A stretch of DNA of 33,567 bases from a virus. The stretch's first letter is position 1. Each line of letters opens with the position of its first letter. The DNA lies in the IMG/VR virus record IMGVR_UViG_3300027805_000050, positions 1-33,567 of that record; one strand, given 5' to 3'. Shown piece after piece: positions 7,728-17,712 of the stretch. The notes beneath the pieces were generated by a model, which saw nothing but the letters and a program-made list of their open reading frames with translations, made no database searches and was not told the origin of the DNA. A program made the translations under genes and the position numbers.

Positions 7728-9929
7728 ATGGCCACACAACGAATCGAGTCAGGTCAGATGCAAGTGCGCTCGGTGGGCGGCGTGCCCATGACCCAGGTGC
7801 AGCAGCAGGGTGTGGACTACATCGCGCCGCGAGTGGCGGCACAAGGCGCAGGTCAACTGGCCCAGATCCTCGACCGCATGAGCGCGAGCGCTTTCCAGAT
7901 GGCTGGCGTCATGCGCCAACAGGAAGGCTTGGAGTTTGCCGCGCAGAACCCGCTGACCCCTGAGCAACTGCAGATGGCCAAGGACGGCGTGCCGTTGGGC
8001 TTTGGCAAGACCACCTCGCTGAACTTCTTCGACCAAGCGGTGGCCAAGGCTCGCAGCCTGGAGCTGGCCGGGCACTTTGAGATCGAGGGCCGCAACGAGC
8101 TGGTCAAGCTGCTGTCAGACGTAGAGGCCGGCAATGCCACCTCAGATCAGGTGAGCGCCAAGATCAAGACCATGTCGGACGGTTATTCAAAATCGCTGGC
8201 CAGCATCGACCCAGAAGCATCGATCAAGTTTCGCGCCACCATGGCCACGCACGGCAACACCGTGCTCAATGCCGCCTACAAGGCCGAGCTCGACCGGGCC
8301 AAGAACCAGCGCATCGCCAAGTTCGACTCTGACTTTGACAGCAGCATCCGCTTGCTGGAGGCCACGGTCTCGCAGGGCAGCTGGACTGATGCCAACGGCC
8401 AGCAGCGATCCATTGACGAGCTGGCCGATGTGTTCCGCAAGAACGTGCTCACCCAGTCCTTGCTGCTGGGCGACAAGGCGCTGCAGACCCAATACAGCAC
8501 CAAGTTTGAGACAGCGCTGCGCACCGCCAAGATCAACTCTGTGACCAAGGCTTTGATGGCCGATGAGAACATGGCCGACCCAGAGCGCACACTGCAAAAG
8601 CTCAGGGCAGGCGACCTGGGCAACATGAGCCCGGTGCTGCAATCCATGATCACCAACGACTTTGACGCTGTGGCCAAGGTGACCGCCAACTTCATGGTGG
8701 CCGTCAACAACCGCAAGTCAATCGCTGACGCCAAGGCCGCAGAGGTCAAGAGGCAGGGCGAGGCCCAGGCCATCAACCTGTTGGAGCAGATCTACCCGCT
8801 GCCAGATGGCAGCCCGAAGAAGAAGCAGCTCATCGCCCAGCTCACCGCCCTGCCAGAAGGCTCGGTGCCCATTGGCACGCTCAAGGATTTGCTCGAGCCC
8901 AAGCAGCCAGAGACCAACCAAGCCGTCTACTTCAACCTGCTCAATGGCATCTACAACAACACGATCACCGACCCTAAGCAAATCTGGGGGCTGGTTGGCA
9001 AGGGGATCGACGGCAAGGACGCAGTGGCTGCGCTCAAGATCTTGCAGGCCGATGACCGGCGCGACAGCGCAGACCTTGATCGCGGCATCTCCCAGCTCGC
9101 CGGCATCCCTGTGATCCCTGGCAGCGTGGTGGTGATCGACCCCAAGGGCGCGGAGTTCCAGCGCCGCAACGAGCTCAAGGCCCAGGCGCTGCAGATCCAG
9201 TCAGCGGCAGCGGCTCAGGGAAAGACTCTCACAACGCGGGAAATCCTGACCCAGTTGGAGACAGGAGTTTCTGCACGCCGGTCTACCGAGGAGGCCAAGG
9301 CGGCACGGGCGCGGCTTGAAGGATTCGCCCGCCGGCCAGATGGCAGCGCTGTGCCTGGGCGCGATTGGATCACTGGCCCAGTGACCTTGGAAAATCTGCC
9401 CGCGCTGAGACAGAAAGCTGGCAATGACCCCAACAAATTGCGACAGATCACAGAGATCGAAAAGCTGCTCAAGCTGGCCGATGGAGAAACTGTGCCAGCG
9501 CCATCAATGCCACCGCCATCTGCGCCAGCCGCACCGGCACCTGTAACACCGCCAGCTGCCACCGCGCCTGCGCGTCCAGCCCCGGCAAGTAGTCAGGCTG
9601 CACCCGCTGCAACGCCCACTGCTGCGCAGACAAGACAGCAACGTATTTCAGCAGAAGCCGCAGCCGCAGTCGGCGCAACCCAGACCCGGCCTCTAGCTGC
9701 GCGGCCAGAAGCGCAACCGCCAGCAGATATTCAGACATTGACGCGGCAGCTTGAGAATGTGGTCAAGCGAACGCTGAACGACACGCGACTTCCATCCGCG
9801 CTCCGGGAGCAGTTGGAAATTGGAGTCAAAAACATTTCAAGCGATCTCAAAGCCCTTGGCATGACCAACGAGCAGATCGAGGAAATCATTGATCGCGCCA
9901 GCAAAGACAAAACGACTTACAAAAGGTAA
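7728..9929 (+). CDS. internal virion (ejection) protein, gp15-like
   Basis: A 733-residue, mostly helical protein in the place of T7 gp15. The N-terminus has a QMQVRSVGGVPM segment typical of this position, followed by long charged helices to about residue 580. Residues about 585-665 are a Pro/Ala-rich linker that joins the helical body to a short C-terminal helical domain (LTRQLENVVKRTLNDTRLP, then EIIDRASKDKTTYKR). The linker is unusual for the family and may mark a fusion. The predicted role is part of the DNA-ejection conduit across the host envelope. Identification is by position and architecture, not by a strong motif. Confidence 0.7.
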   Translation: MATQRIESGQMQVRSVGGVPMTQVQQQGVDYIAPRVAAQGAGQLAQILDRMSASAFQMAGVMRQQEGLEFAAQNPLTPEQLQMAKDGVPLGFGKTTSLNFFDQAVAKARSLELAGHFEIEGRNELVKLLSDVEAGNATSDQVSAKIKTMSDGYSKSLASIDPEASIKFRATMATHGNTVLNAAYKAELDRAKNQRIAKFDSDFDSSIRLLEATVSQGSWTDANGQQRSIDELADVFRKNVLTQSLLLGDKALQTQYSTKFETALRTAKINSVTKALMADENMADPERTLQKLRAGDLGNMSPVLQSMITNDFDAVAKVTANFMVAVNNRKSIADAKAAEVKRQGEAQAINLLEQIYPLPDGSPKKKQLIAQLTALPEGSVPIGTLKDLLEPKQPETNQAVYFNLLNGIYNNTITDPKQIWGLVGKGIDGKDAVAALKILQADDRRDSADLDRGISQLAGIPVIPGSVVVIDPKGAEFQRRNELKAQALQIQSAAAAQGKTLTTREILTQLETGVSARRSTEEAKAARARLEGFARRPDGSAVPGRDWITGPVTLENLPALRQKAGNDPNKLRQITEIEKLLKLADGETVPAPSMPPPSAPAAPAPVTPPAATAPARPAPASSQAAPAATPTAAQTRQQRISAEAAAAVGATQTRPLAARPEAQPPADIQTLTRQLENVVKRTLNDTRLPSALREQLEIGVKNISSDLKALGMTNEQIEEIIDRASKDKTTYKR

Positions 9930-9932
9930 GAC

Positions 9933-12194
9933 ATGGCCTACAGCGCAATCGAAAACAAGTACCTATCGGCACTGGCCTCTTATCAGTTCCCAGACCCGCC
10001 GGCTGCGCCAGAGATGCCAGAGATGGCTGCGCCTGATCAGCCGCCAGAAGATGTGCTGCTAGCTGCCGGCCCGAGCGGCACCATGACCGATGCAGGCGGC
10101 GGCATGCCTACCATTAGAGCCATTGAGCCCACGCGCTTTGAGCGGGCGCTGGAGGCCACTGGCCTGACGCTGGAACAGGCTGGCCGATTCCTCGACAGCC
10201 TGGGGCAGGTTGATGTGCCCCTGCTTGGCAAGATCAGCTTGGCCGACTTCGTGCCGTTTGTGGGCACGGCCAAGGCTGGCACCCGTAGTGTGCTGGGCCC
10301 ACCTGAATGGCAGGGCACGCCGATGGCGATGCAGCAGGCCGGCACTGGCCAATCACTGACCCGTGGCACCGGCTTTGCGCGGCAGCTCACAGAGGATGCA
10401 TCCCTGGCCGCCATGGATGTCGGTCTCAACATTGTGCCCGTGGGCAAAGCTGTGGCTGCAGGCGGCAGGGCTTTGGCCCCGACAGCCGGGCGCATGGCCG
10501 GCGAGATGCTGCAGCGCCAAGGGCTGGTTATGCCGGCGGTGCCGCTGGAGAAGTTTGGACAAGTCACCACCAAGTCGGCGGCAAAGGTGAAGGGTGGTGC
10601 TGTCAAGCTATCGACCAAGGTGGCCAGCGGTCAAAACTTGCAGCTCGCGCCAGAGTACCGTGTCAAGGTGGAAGGGGCATACACACCAGAGGGCAATGGT
10701 CAAAACATCACCAACGTGGTGAACCCAGGCAACTACACCGATGTTGCCACCCGCCTGGACGATCTGGCCACTGCATTTCCTGATCCGCTCGCGTCGAATG
10801 AATCCTTCTCGACAATGCTGGCCAATGTCTACAACTCCACCGAAGTGCCAATCCCACCGCGCTGGATGGTGGACAACGTCAACGACATGCCCAAGTGGTC
10901 GCAATGGTTTGGCAGCATGACGAAGGGACAGCTCGACGAGGCATCCAGAGGCTTTGCTGTGGTGGACAAGTTCAAGGGTGCATACCAAAGCGGCGCGGCT
11001 CAAGCAGATACCACTGGCACGCTTATGTTCTGGGCGATGCTGTCTCGCCGTGCATCCGCTTACCCGCATGAGTCTGGCTTCCTCGACTTGGCCGAGGCCA
11101 TGCAGCCAATCATTCAGAAGGCAGTGCGCGGTGAATACACCCAGGCAGACGTTGACGCTGGCCTGGAGATGATCAAGAAGACCATCCCTGCCGGCAGCCC
11201 CGGCAACATGGTCACCAGTAACGCCAACGACTACCTGCGCGTATTTCTGCCAAAGATGAGCGAGAAGCTGCCAGACGGCCGCACGAAGCTGCAGGCGCTG
11301 CACGACATGATCGCCAACCCGCAAATGACCGGCCCCATGATTCGACGCGAGTTCTATGGGCTGGCTGAGAATGTTGGCATCAAGAACAAGGTGCTTTCCT
11401 TCGCCTTGCTGGTGTCTGGCCGCGACGATGTGATGGTGCTAGATCGCATTCAGATCAACCGCCTGTTTGCAGGCGGCGAGAAGATCTACGACGATGTGGC
11501 TCACCTGTTTGATGGCGGCCCTGGCCTTGCCATTTATGAGGGCTTGGAGCGTTCATTGGGCGCTAGGGTCAAGGATCTCTACACCATGGTTGGCCGAGGC
11601 AATGAGGCCAGTCTTGGCCGCTACCACTGGGAAAGCTGGGTGCTGTCATCTGGCCAGGAGGTCGCGCACCCGACCCTGGAGACCATCGTCAAGAAGGCCG
11701 AAGGCGGGGCCACACCGTTTGCCAACGTGCCGGTCAAAGAAGGACGCATGCATGAGCGTGCCTTTGGTGTGACGTATGAGCGCACTCCTGGTGGCGGCAA
11801 TCGCTTTGTGTACCCAACGGCTGGCGGCGGTCAGTACGCCATGACTAAGGCAGACCTGGATGAGCTGTTCAACCATGTCATGGAAAAGAAAAACGGCATC
11901 ATCCCTGACAATTTTCCAGGGGTAAAATACTTCTCCAAGGACACGCTGGAAAACGGCAGTCCTAATCCATACTTTGGCAAGCCGTGGTACTCATGGCCAG
12001 GAGTGAACCGTGGACTCATCGATGACTTCGCAGCAGCCATTGGCTCCCCAATCCAACCCGCTGGATCTGTTCCGCGAGCTGGCACAGGTAACGCTGCCAA
12101 TGGATCCGAGCGAACCAAAACAAGAGCTGCTGCAGGAAGACAGCAGACAAGCGTAAACCAGGGCGATGCGGCCTTGCGACAAGGAGCTAAGTGA
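9933..12194 (+). CDS. large internal virion protein with possible glycosylase-like domain
   Basis: A 753-residue protein inside the ejection-protein block. The first 100 residues are Pro/Ala/Met-rich. A Gly-rich, moderately hydrophobic region follows (about 100-200), and then a well-folded region (about 260-620). Around residues 480-520 the sequence KNKVLSFALLVSGRDDVMVL-DR resembles the core of helix-hairpin-helix DNA glycosylases or the related polyvalent phage domains. I cannot confirm catalytic residues. The last part (640-710) has the aromatic-rich KPWYSWPGVNRGLIDDFAAA segment. The stop overlaps the next gene. Delivery into the host together with phage DNA is an inference from position. 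Confidence 0.6.
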   Translation: MAYSAIENKYLSALASYQFPDPPAAPEMPEMAAPDQPPEDVLLAAGPSGTMTDAGGGMPTIRAIEPTRFERALEATGLTLEQAGRFLDSLGQVDVPLLGKISLADFVPFVGTAKAGTRSVLGPPEWQGTPMAMQQAGTGQSLTRGTGFARQLTEDASLAAMDVGLNIVPVGKAVAAGGRALAPTAGRMAGEMLQRQGLVMPAVPLEKFGQVTTKSAAKVKGGAVKLSTKVASGQNLQLAPEYRVKVEGAYTPEGNGQNITNVVNPGNYTDVATRLDDLATAFPDPLASNESFSTMLANVYNSTEVPIPPRWMVDNVNDMPKWSQWFGSMTKGQLDEASRGFAVVDKFKGAYQSGAAQADTTGTLMFWAMLSRRASAYPHESGFLDLAEAMQPIIQKAVRGEYTQADVDAGLEMIKKTIPAGSPGNMVTSNANDYLRVFLPKMSEKLPDGRTKLQALHDMIANPQMTGPMIRREFYGLAENVGIKNKVLSFALLVSGRDDVMVLDRIQINRLFAGGEKIYDDVAHLFDGGPGLAIYEGLERSLGARVKDLYTMVGRGNEASLGRYHWESWVLSSGQEVAHPTLETIVKKAEGGATPFANVPVKEGRMHERAFGVTYERTPGGGNRFVYPTAGGGQYAMTKADLDELFNHVMEKKNGIIPDNFPGVKYFSKDTLENGSPNPYFGKPWYSWPGVNRGLIDDFAAAIGSPIQPAGSVPRAGTGNAANGSERTKTRAAAGRQQTSVNQGDAALRQGAK

Positions 12195-15043
12195 TGGCCA
12201 TCCCTCAACAGCCCCTTGAGCAGCGCCTGGGACAGATCCTGCCGGGCGCTGCAGCCGGCACCCCCGCCGATCAGATCCCCCTGGAGCCCATGCCCGGCGC
12301 GGCCCAGGACATGATGGCCGAGCCACCGCTGGATGGCGAGACCGGCACCCCCACCATGGAGGAAGGCATCCAGGTTGCTGGCCTTGCAGATGCCGCAATT
12401 CGCCGGCTGGTCACCCGGCAGGCCACCAAGGCCGAGCGCAATCTGGTGCCAGATGCTGCCCGTGCCCCTGTTGGCGAGCTGCCCGATGCAGCCAAGGCTG
12501 GCCGGTTCAAACTGATCCCCGAGGCTGACCAACCCTTGACCGAGACAGTCGAGCGTGCGGTCAGCCGCCGGCAGACATTCGGCATCACCCAGGGCAAGCC
12601 CGGCGGCACACCTGACGAGCCGTTCAACCTGTCGCGCTACCAGACCGAGGATGCTGCAGCCATTGTGGGCGGCGTGGCTGACGCGCTGAACATCCGCACC
12701 AAGGCGGTGACCTTTGACGAGATCAAGGCCAAGGCCGCCGAGTCGGGTATCAATGAGGCCTTCCTGTCCAGGCTGATCGGCAGCGATGGCAAGATGATGG
12801 CCAACGCCGTCGAGACCTACAAAGCGCTGGAGGTGCTGGAGTCCAGCGCCAACGAGCTCGACCGCCTGTTCAAGCTGGTCAACTCTGGCCAAGCCACCGA
12901 TGTGGATAAGCTGGTGCTGCGCCAGCAGATCGCCTTTCATGGCCTGATCCAGCGCGGCGTGAAGGGCATCCAGACCGAGACCGCCAGATCGCTGGCTGTG
13001 TTCCGCATCCCCCGCGATGGCAACGCTGCCATTGTGCGGCAGGTCATCGACGAGTACGGCGGCGATGATGCCCTGTCCGATCTGGCCAAGTCCTACCTGA
13101 CGCTGGAGTCGCGGGCAGCTCAGAACGCCCTGGTCGAAAAGTCCATGATGTCTGGCATCAAGGATGTCTGGTTCACGACCTACATCAACGGCCTGCTGTC
13201 CAGCCCCGTGTCGCACGCCAAGAACATTGTGTCGAACACCATGTTCGGCCTGTACCAGATCCCCGAGCGGTTGGTAGCCGCCTTCTACAGCAATGTGTTG
13301 CCGCCCGGCGTGCGCTCTTGGAAGGCGCTGGTGCCCGGCAGCGAGGCTGAGAAGGTCGGCTACGACGAAGCGCTGACCATGATCCAGTCGCTGCGCAACG
13401 GTCTGGTGGAAGGCCTTGATCTGGCCACCACTGCGTTCAAGAAGAACCAGCCCAACGACCTGATGAGCAAGGTCGAGGCGCAGCGCGGCAGCACGCTGCC
13501 GTCGATCAGCTCGGCGGCCTTTGGCATCGAGCAGGACAAGTGGCTGGCCAAGGCCATCGACTACTACGGCACCGCCGTTACCCTGCCCGGCAGGATGCTG
13601 ATGGCCGAGGACGAGTTCTTCAAGGGCGTGCTCTACCGCATGGAGCTCAACGCCCAGATCACCCGGCGCGGCAAGACGGTCTACCGCGAGGCGCTGGACG
13701 CTGGCATGACAGAAGCAGACGCCCTGGCCAAAACCCAGGCCGAAGTGGTCAGCCTGTTCCAGAACCCTCCCCGCGACCTGGATGAGGCCGCTGTGCTGTT
13801 CTCCCAGAAGGGCACCTTCACCGCCGACCTGCCGCCGGCTCTCAAGAGCCTGCAGCAAACCTTCAACCACCCGGCCCTCAAGATCGTGGTGCCGTTCTTC
13901 AAGACCCCGGCCAACATTGGTTTGCAGGTCATCGAGCGCACCCCGTTCGCACCGCTGTCCTCGCAGTGGCGCGAGGAGATCGCCAAGGGCGGCGTGTACC
14001 GCGACATGGCCCTGGCCAAGGTGACCTTGGGCTCTGCCGTGCTGGCCACCTTTGGTGCCCTAGCCGCCGAGGGCAACATCACCGGGCGCGGCCCGGCTCG
14101 CAAGGCTGACCGCGATGCGCTGCTGCGTGACGGCTGGCAGCCCTACTCGCTCAAGATCGGCGACAAGTACTACAGCTATAGCGGCATGGAGCCGATCTCC
14201 GCGCTGCTGGCTGTGGCCGCTGACTATGCCGAATACGCCAAGCATGAGACCGATGCCAGCAAGATCGAGGAGGTCTTCCTGGGCGGCACCTATGGCCTGT
14301 ACGAATACCTCAAGGAGCAGCCCTATCTGCAGGGCGTGGCCGAGGTGGCCAAGCTGGTGGGCACCAACCAGCAGGGGCAAGTGGACGGCAAGAAGATCGT
14401 GGACGGGTTGGTCAAGCAGTTTGGTGGCTTCGTGATCGGTGGCTCGCCTGCCGGTGCCTACGGCTCGCTGCTGGCCGGCATCGAGCGCCTATCCGACCCG
14501 GCCAACCGGGATACCCGTGCCAGCCCCGAGCTGCCGATGGGCGTGCGCGGGTTTGTCGAGGCCTTCAACAAGTACAAGTCGCGGCTGCCCTACTTCAGCG
14601 CCGATCTGCCCGAAGCGCTCAACCTGTGGGGCGAGCCGACCAAGTCAGGCACGGGCGCGGCCTACGAGCTGGTGTTGCCCACCCGCGTGACCCCGCAGCA
14701 GTTCTCCGAGGTGGACGATGCTCTGGTGCGCCTGGGCTCGCCCATCGGTATGCCAGAACGCAAGATCGACGGGGTCGAGATGGATGCCTTCCAGTACAAC
14801 CGGCTGCTGACCATCTACGGCAAGGAGCTGCCGGCCAAGCAGGAGATCCTGAACATCATGCAGACCCCAGGCTTTGACCTGCTGTCGCTGGACGACCAGC
14901 AAAAGACCGTGCAGCGCGTGCATTCCAAGTTCATGGATGTGGCCCGGCAACAGCTCAAGTCAGAAGAGCCCAGTTTGCAGGCCAGGATCGACGAGCTCAA
15001 GGAGCTGCGCAAGGCCAACGGGCTCTATTACAAGCCAGACTAA
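12194..15043 (+). CDS. large polyvalent/internal virion protein (gp16-position, LPD38-like)
   Basis: A protein of 949 residues from ATG 12194; an in-frame GTG lies one codon earlier. AAGGAG at 12181-12186 gives seven bases of spacing to the ATG, so I prefer the ATG. It occupies the place of T7 gp16, the largest ejected protein. The middle (about 320-380) holds WFTTYINGLLSSPVSHAKN followed by a membrane-like helix. That is the hallmark of the large polyvalent-protein-associated LPD38 region. Further hydrophobic segments lie around 620-640 and 670-690. No transglycosylase motif is obvious. The C-terminus is a charged helix with LQARIDELKELRKANGLYYK. Confidence 0.7.
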   Translation: MAIPQQPLEQRLGQILPGAAAGTPADQIPLEPMPGAAQDMMAEPPLDGETGTPTMEEGIQVAGLADAAIRRLVTRQATKAERNLVPDAARAPVGELPDAAKAGRFKLIPEADQPLTETVERAVSRRQTFGITQGKPGGTPDEPFNLSRYQTEDAAAIVGGVADALNIRTKAVTFDEIKAKAAESGINEAFLSRLIGSDGKMMANAVETYKALEVLESSANELDRLFKLVNSGQATDVDKLVLRQQIAFHGLIQRGVKGIQTETARSLAVFRIPRDGNAAIVRQVIDEYGGDDALSDLAKSYLTLESRAAQNALVEKSMMSGIKDVWFTTYINGLLSSPVSHAKNIVSNTMFGLYQIPERLVAAFYSNVLPPGVRSWKALVPGSEAEKVGYDEALTMIQSLRNGLVEGLDLATTAFKKNQPNDLMSKVEAQRGSTLPSISSAAFGIEQDKWLAKAIDYYGTAVTLPGRMLMAEDEFFKGVLYRMELNAQITRRGKTVYREALDAGMTEADALAKTQAEVVSLFQNPPRDLDEAAVLFSQKGTFTADLPPALKSLQQTFNHPALKIVVPFFKTPANIGLQVIERTPFAPLSSQWREEIAKGGVYRDMALAKVTLGSAVLATFGALAAEGNITGRGPARKADRDALLRDGWQPYSLKIGDKYYSYSGMEPISALLAVAADYAEYAKHETDASKIEEVFLGGTYGLYEYLKEQPYLQGVAEVAKLVGTNQQGQVDGKKIVDGLVKQFGGFVIGGSPAGAYGSLLAGIERLSDPANRDTRASPELPMGVRGFVEAFNKYKSRLPYFSADLPEALNLWGEPTKSGTGAAYELVLPTRVTPQQFSEVDDALVRLGSPIGMPERKIDGVEMDAFQYNRLLTIYGKELPAKQEILNIMQTPGFDLLSLDDQQKTVQRVHSKFMDVARQQLKSEEPSLQARIDELKELRKANGLYYKPD

Positions 15044-15076
15044 AACCGTACAATTCTCAATCGGAAGGAATGCATC

Positions 15077-17698
15077 ATGGCAGTGCCAATCAGTAACGTC
15101 ACCCGCAGGCAAGTCTACGCCCCCAGTGGCGCTGGCGGCGCTGGGCCTTATGCCTTCACGTTTGAGATCCTGGCCAACACCGACATCGCGGTTTACAAAG
15201 ACGATGTCCTGCTGACGCTGACCACCCACTACACGGTGACCATCAACGCCAACGGCACCGGCTCGGTGACCATCACGGCGACCGGCTTGGCGCTGGCCCC
15301 AACCAGCCCGACCCAGTACGCCATTGTCGGCAACCGCACCATCTCCAGGACGACTGACTTCACCACGGGCGGTGACTTCTTCGCCAACACGCTGAACGAC
15401 GAGCTCGACCAGCAGACCATCTTCAACCAGCAGAATGCCGAGGGTTTGCAGCGTGCCCTGGCCGCGCCGCAGACCGACCCGACCAGCATCAACATGACGC
15501 TGCCGCGAGCAGCGCTGCGTGCCAACAAGGCGCTGGGTTTCGATGCCAACGGCAACCCGGTCATCTCCGACACGCTGGGCACCAACCGTGGCAATTGGTC
15601 AGCCGGCGTGCTGTACTACGCCCGAGACATTGTCAAGGACACGACCAACAACAACATCTGGCAGTGTCTTGTCCAACACACCTCAAGCGGCTCGCAGCCG
15701 ATCAACACAAACGCCGACAGCGCCAAGTGGTCGCTGTTGGTGGACGCGGCCTCGGCCACCACAAGCGCCTCCAACGCAGCCTCATCTGCATCCGCTGCGT
15801 CTACCAGCGCCAGCAACGCATCGACCTCGGCCAGCAACGCATCAACGTCTGCGAGCAATGCCAGCACATCGGCCAGCAATGCAGCCAGCAGCGCCTCTGC
15901 CGCCTCCACCAGCGCGTCTAACGCAGCGGCTAGCTACGACTCTTTCGATGACCGATACCTGGGGTCAAAGAGCTCGGCCCCGTCGGTGGACAACGACGGC
16001 AACAGCCTGCTGACGGGTGCCCTGTACTGGGACACTGTGGCCAACCAGATGCGCGTCTGGAGCGGCACGGCCTGGGTCAACGTCAACGCCTCGGCCTCCA
16101 ACACGCGTACGGCAATCACCGCGACAGCAGGCCAGACAGTGCTGACTGTCGCAACTTACACGCCGGGCACCAACACCATGGTGGTGTACGTCAACGGCGT
16201 GAAGCTCAACGCCAGCGAGTACACCGAGACCAACTCCACCACAGTCACGGTGACCACCGGCCTTGCGCTCAACGACGAGGTCGAGGTGTTCAGCTACAGA
16301 GTCAATGAGATTGGCACACTGGGTGCAAGCTCTGTGACCATTGCCGACACTGGCAACTACTACGCCGGCGGCAATGTGGAGACCGCACTGCAGGAGGCCG
16401 CGCAGGCATCCACAACGAAGTTCATCGCAGCAGGCACCGGTGCAGTCACGCGCACGACGCAGGACAAGATGCGCGAAGTGGTGAGCGCGAACGACTATTC
16501 GGGCGCATCGGTCACTGCAAAACTGAATGCAGCATTGACTGCTGCTGGCGAGAACCCCGTGCTAGTCCCTGCTGATGTCGGCCCAGGAGAGCCAACTTGG
16601 AACAACACCAAAGTTTTATGGGACATGCGGGGGGCCAATGCACTTGGTGCTGGCAGGAAACTGGCAATCAACCTCGCTGATGCGAACGGACAAAATCTAC
16701 TTACTTTGATAAATGACTTGACGAGTTACCCGCTTTCGGCTGCCGCCAATCTCTCATTGGCAAGAGCAACTGGAACGCTACCCAACAACCGCAACATTGA
16801 AGGTATACAGGCTGCCGCATACACGATTGGCTCAGTCAGTGGCGGCGGTCTTGGATTTATCGTCTCGGCTGGTGAGTTCGGCGCTTCTGTCGAGTCAACA
16901 GGTGGTGATGTTGGCTATGTGTGGGGTCTTCACAGCTACGCAACTGTAGGCGCCTCTGCAACAACCGCTGTGGATGAAGTCGCTGGCATTCGTGTCACCG
17001 GAGTCAGGAACTACTCTGCCACGCTAAATCCGTCTGTCATGTATGGGCTGATCGTAGACGATGTGGTTGGCAACGCGACCGCAAAAGGTGCTGCGTGGTT
17101 TAAAGGCAAGACTCGAATCGACGGCGATATTTATGTTGGCGTAAATAGCGCAACACACAACACCATCAAAAAGACTGCTGGAGGTGGGTATGTATTGACC
17201 ATCGAGAATGGTGCGAATACATCCGGCGACCTAAACCTGCGCCTGCTCAGTGGTTCAAATACAAATGCTGCAACTTCTTATCCGTTAGTGGTCAGTGCTG
17301 GTACAACCGATGTTCTCTACATCCGTGGTAACGGTAACGTCATCAACGCGAACAACAGTTATGGTGCGATCTCTGACATCAAGGTCAAAGAGAACATTAC
17401 GGATGTCACGCCAAAGCTCGACAAGCTGAAGCGGGTTCGAATTGTCAATTTCAACATGATTGGGCAAGAGCAAAAGCAACTTGGAGTAATCGCGCAAGAG
17501 CTTGAGCAAATCTTTCCCGGCATGATTGATGAGTCGCCTGACCGCGATGCAGAAGGCAACAATCTTGGCACCACTACAAAGTCAGTGAAGTACAGCGTCT
17601 TCGTGCCCATGCTCATCAAAGGATTGCAAGAGCAGCAGGCTCTGATTGAGGATTTAACCACCCGCATCCAGGTGCTAGAGGCCAACAGCAAGGAATAA
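15077..17698 (+). CDS. tail fibre with gp17-like N-terminus and S74 self-cleaving chaperone
   Basis: An 873-residue adhesion protein. Residues about 1-125 match the T7 gp17-type attachment domain (Y-FTF-I, then DIAVYKDDVLLT, then GNRTISRTTDF). Residues 229-284 are eight Ala/Ser heptads forming a coiled shaft. A region near 290-335 (YLGSKSSAPSVDNDG, LYWDT, MRVWSGTAW) is a known phage fibre module. The receptor-binding part covers about 440-760. The last 108 residues are an S74 (endosialidase-type) intramolecular chaperone, with SDIKVKENI at 766-774, predicted cleavage before Ser766 and Ser766/Lys771 as the dyad. Base composition falls in the 3' third, suggesting exchange. A strong GGAAGGAA ribosome site precedes the ATG. 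Confidence 0.92.
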   Translation: MAVPISNVTRRQVYAPSGAGGAGPYAFTFEILANTDIAVYKDDVLLTLTTHYTVTINANGTGSVTITATGLALAPTSPTQYAIVGNRTISRTTDFTTGGDFFANTLNDELDQQTIFNQQNAEGLQRALAAPQTDPTSINMTLPRAALRANKALGFDANGNPVISDTLGTNRGNWSAGVLYYARDIVKDTTNNNIWQCLVQHTSSGSQPINTNADSAKWSLLVDAASATTSASNAASSASAASTSASNASTSASNASTSASNASTSASNAASSASAASTSASNAAASYDSFDDRYLGSKSSAPSVDNDGNSLLTGALYWDTVANQMRVWSGTAWVNVNASASNTRTAITATAGQTVLTVATYTPGTNTMVVYVNGVKLNASEYTETNSTTVTVTTGLALNDEVEVFSYRVNEIGTLGASSVTIADTGNYYAGGNVETALQEAAQASTTKFIAAGTGAVTRTTQDKMREVVSANDYSGASVTAKLNAALTAAGENPVLVPADVGPGEPTWNNTKVLWDMRGANALGAGRKLAINLADANGQNLLTLINDLTSYPLSAAANLSLARATGTLPNNRNIEGIQAAAYTIGSVSGGGLGFIVSAGEFGASVESTGGDVGYVWGLHSYATVGASATTAVDEVAGIRVTGVRNYSATLNPSVMYGLIVDDVVGNATAKGAAWFKGKTRIDGDIYVGVNSATHNTIKKTAGGGYVLTIENGANTSGDLNLRLLSGSNTNAATSYPLVVSAGTTDVLYIRGNGNVINANNSYGAISDIKVKENITDVTPKLDKLKRVRIVNFNMIGQEQKQLGVIAQELEQIFPGMIDESPDRDAEGNNLGTTTKSVKYSVFVPMLIKGLQEQQALIEDLTTRIQVLEANSKE
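15761..15928 (+). repeat. eight 21-bp repeats coding Ala/Ser heptads in tail fibre
   Basis: Eight consecutive 21-base units encode seven-residue blocks of the type TSASNAS, TSASNAA or SSASAAS. Read by type (TSASNAA, SSASAAS, then TSASNAS three times, then TSASNAA, SSASAAS, TSASNAA) the array is nearly mirror-symmetric. The units differ at synonymous positions, so this is an established protein repeat and not a recent tandem expansion. It probably forms a trimeric coiled shaft whose length can change by recombination. Confidence 0.85.
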
Positions 17699-17712
17699 GT
17701 ACAGCAACCAGT

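Noticed and set aside
11831-13870. Very long antisense open frame (679 codons) across the end of the 9933 gene and the start of the 12194 gene
   Set aside because: It is a shadow caused by GC-rich codon use on the plus strand. The product is low in complexity and His/Leu/Gly-rich, with no ribosome site and a better gene on the other strand.
15028-15054. TACAAT at 15049-15054 as a tail fibre promoter
   Set aside because: The -10 is good but the best -35 (TTACAA) is only 15 bases away and matches poorly. It is a possible but unsupported promoter.
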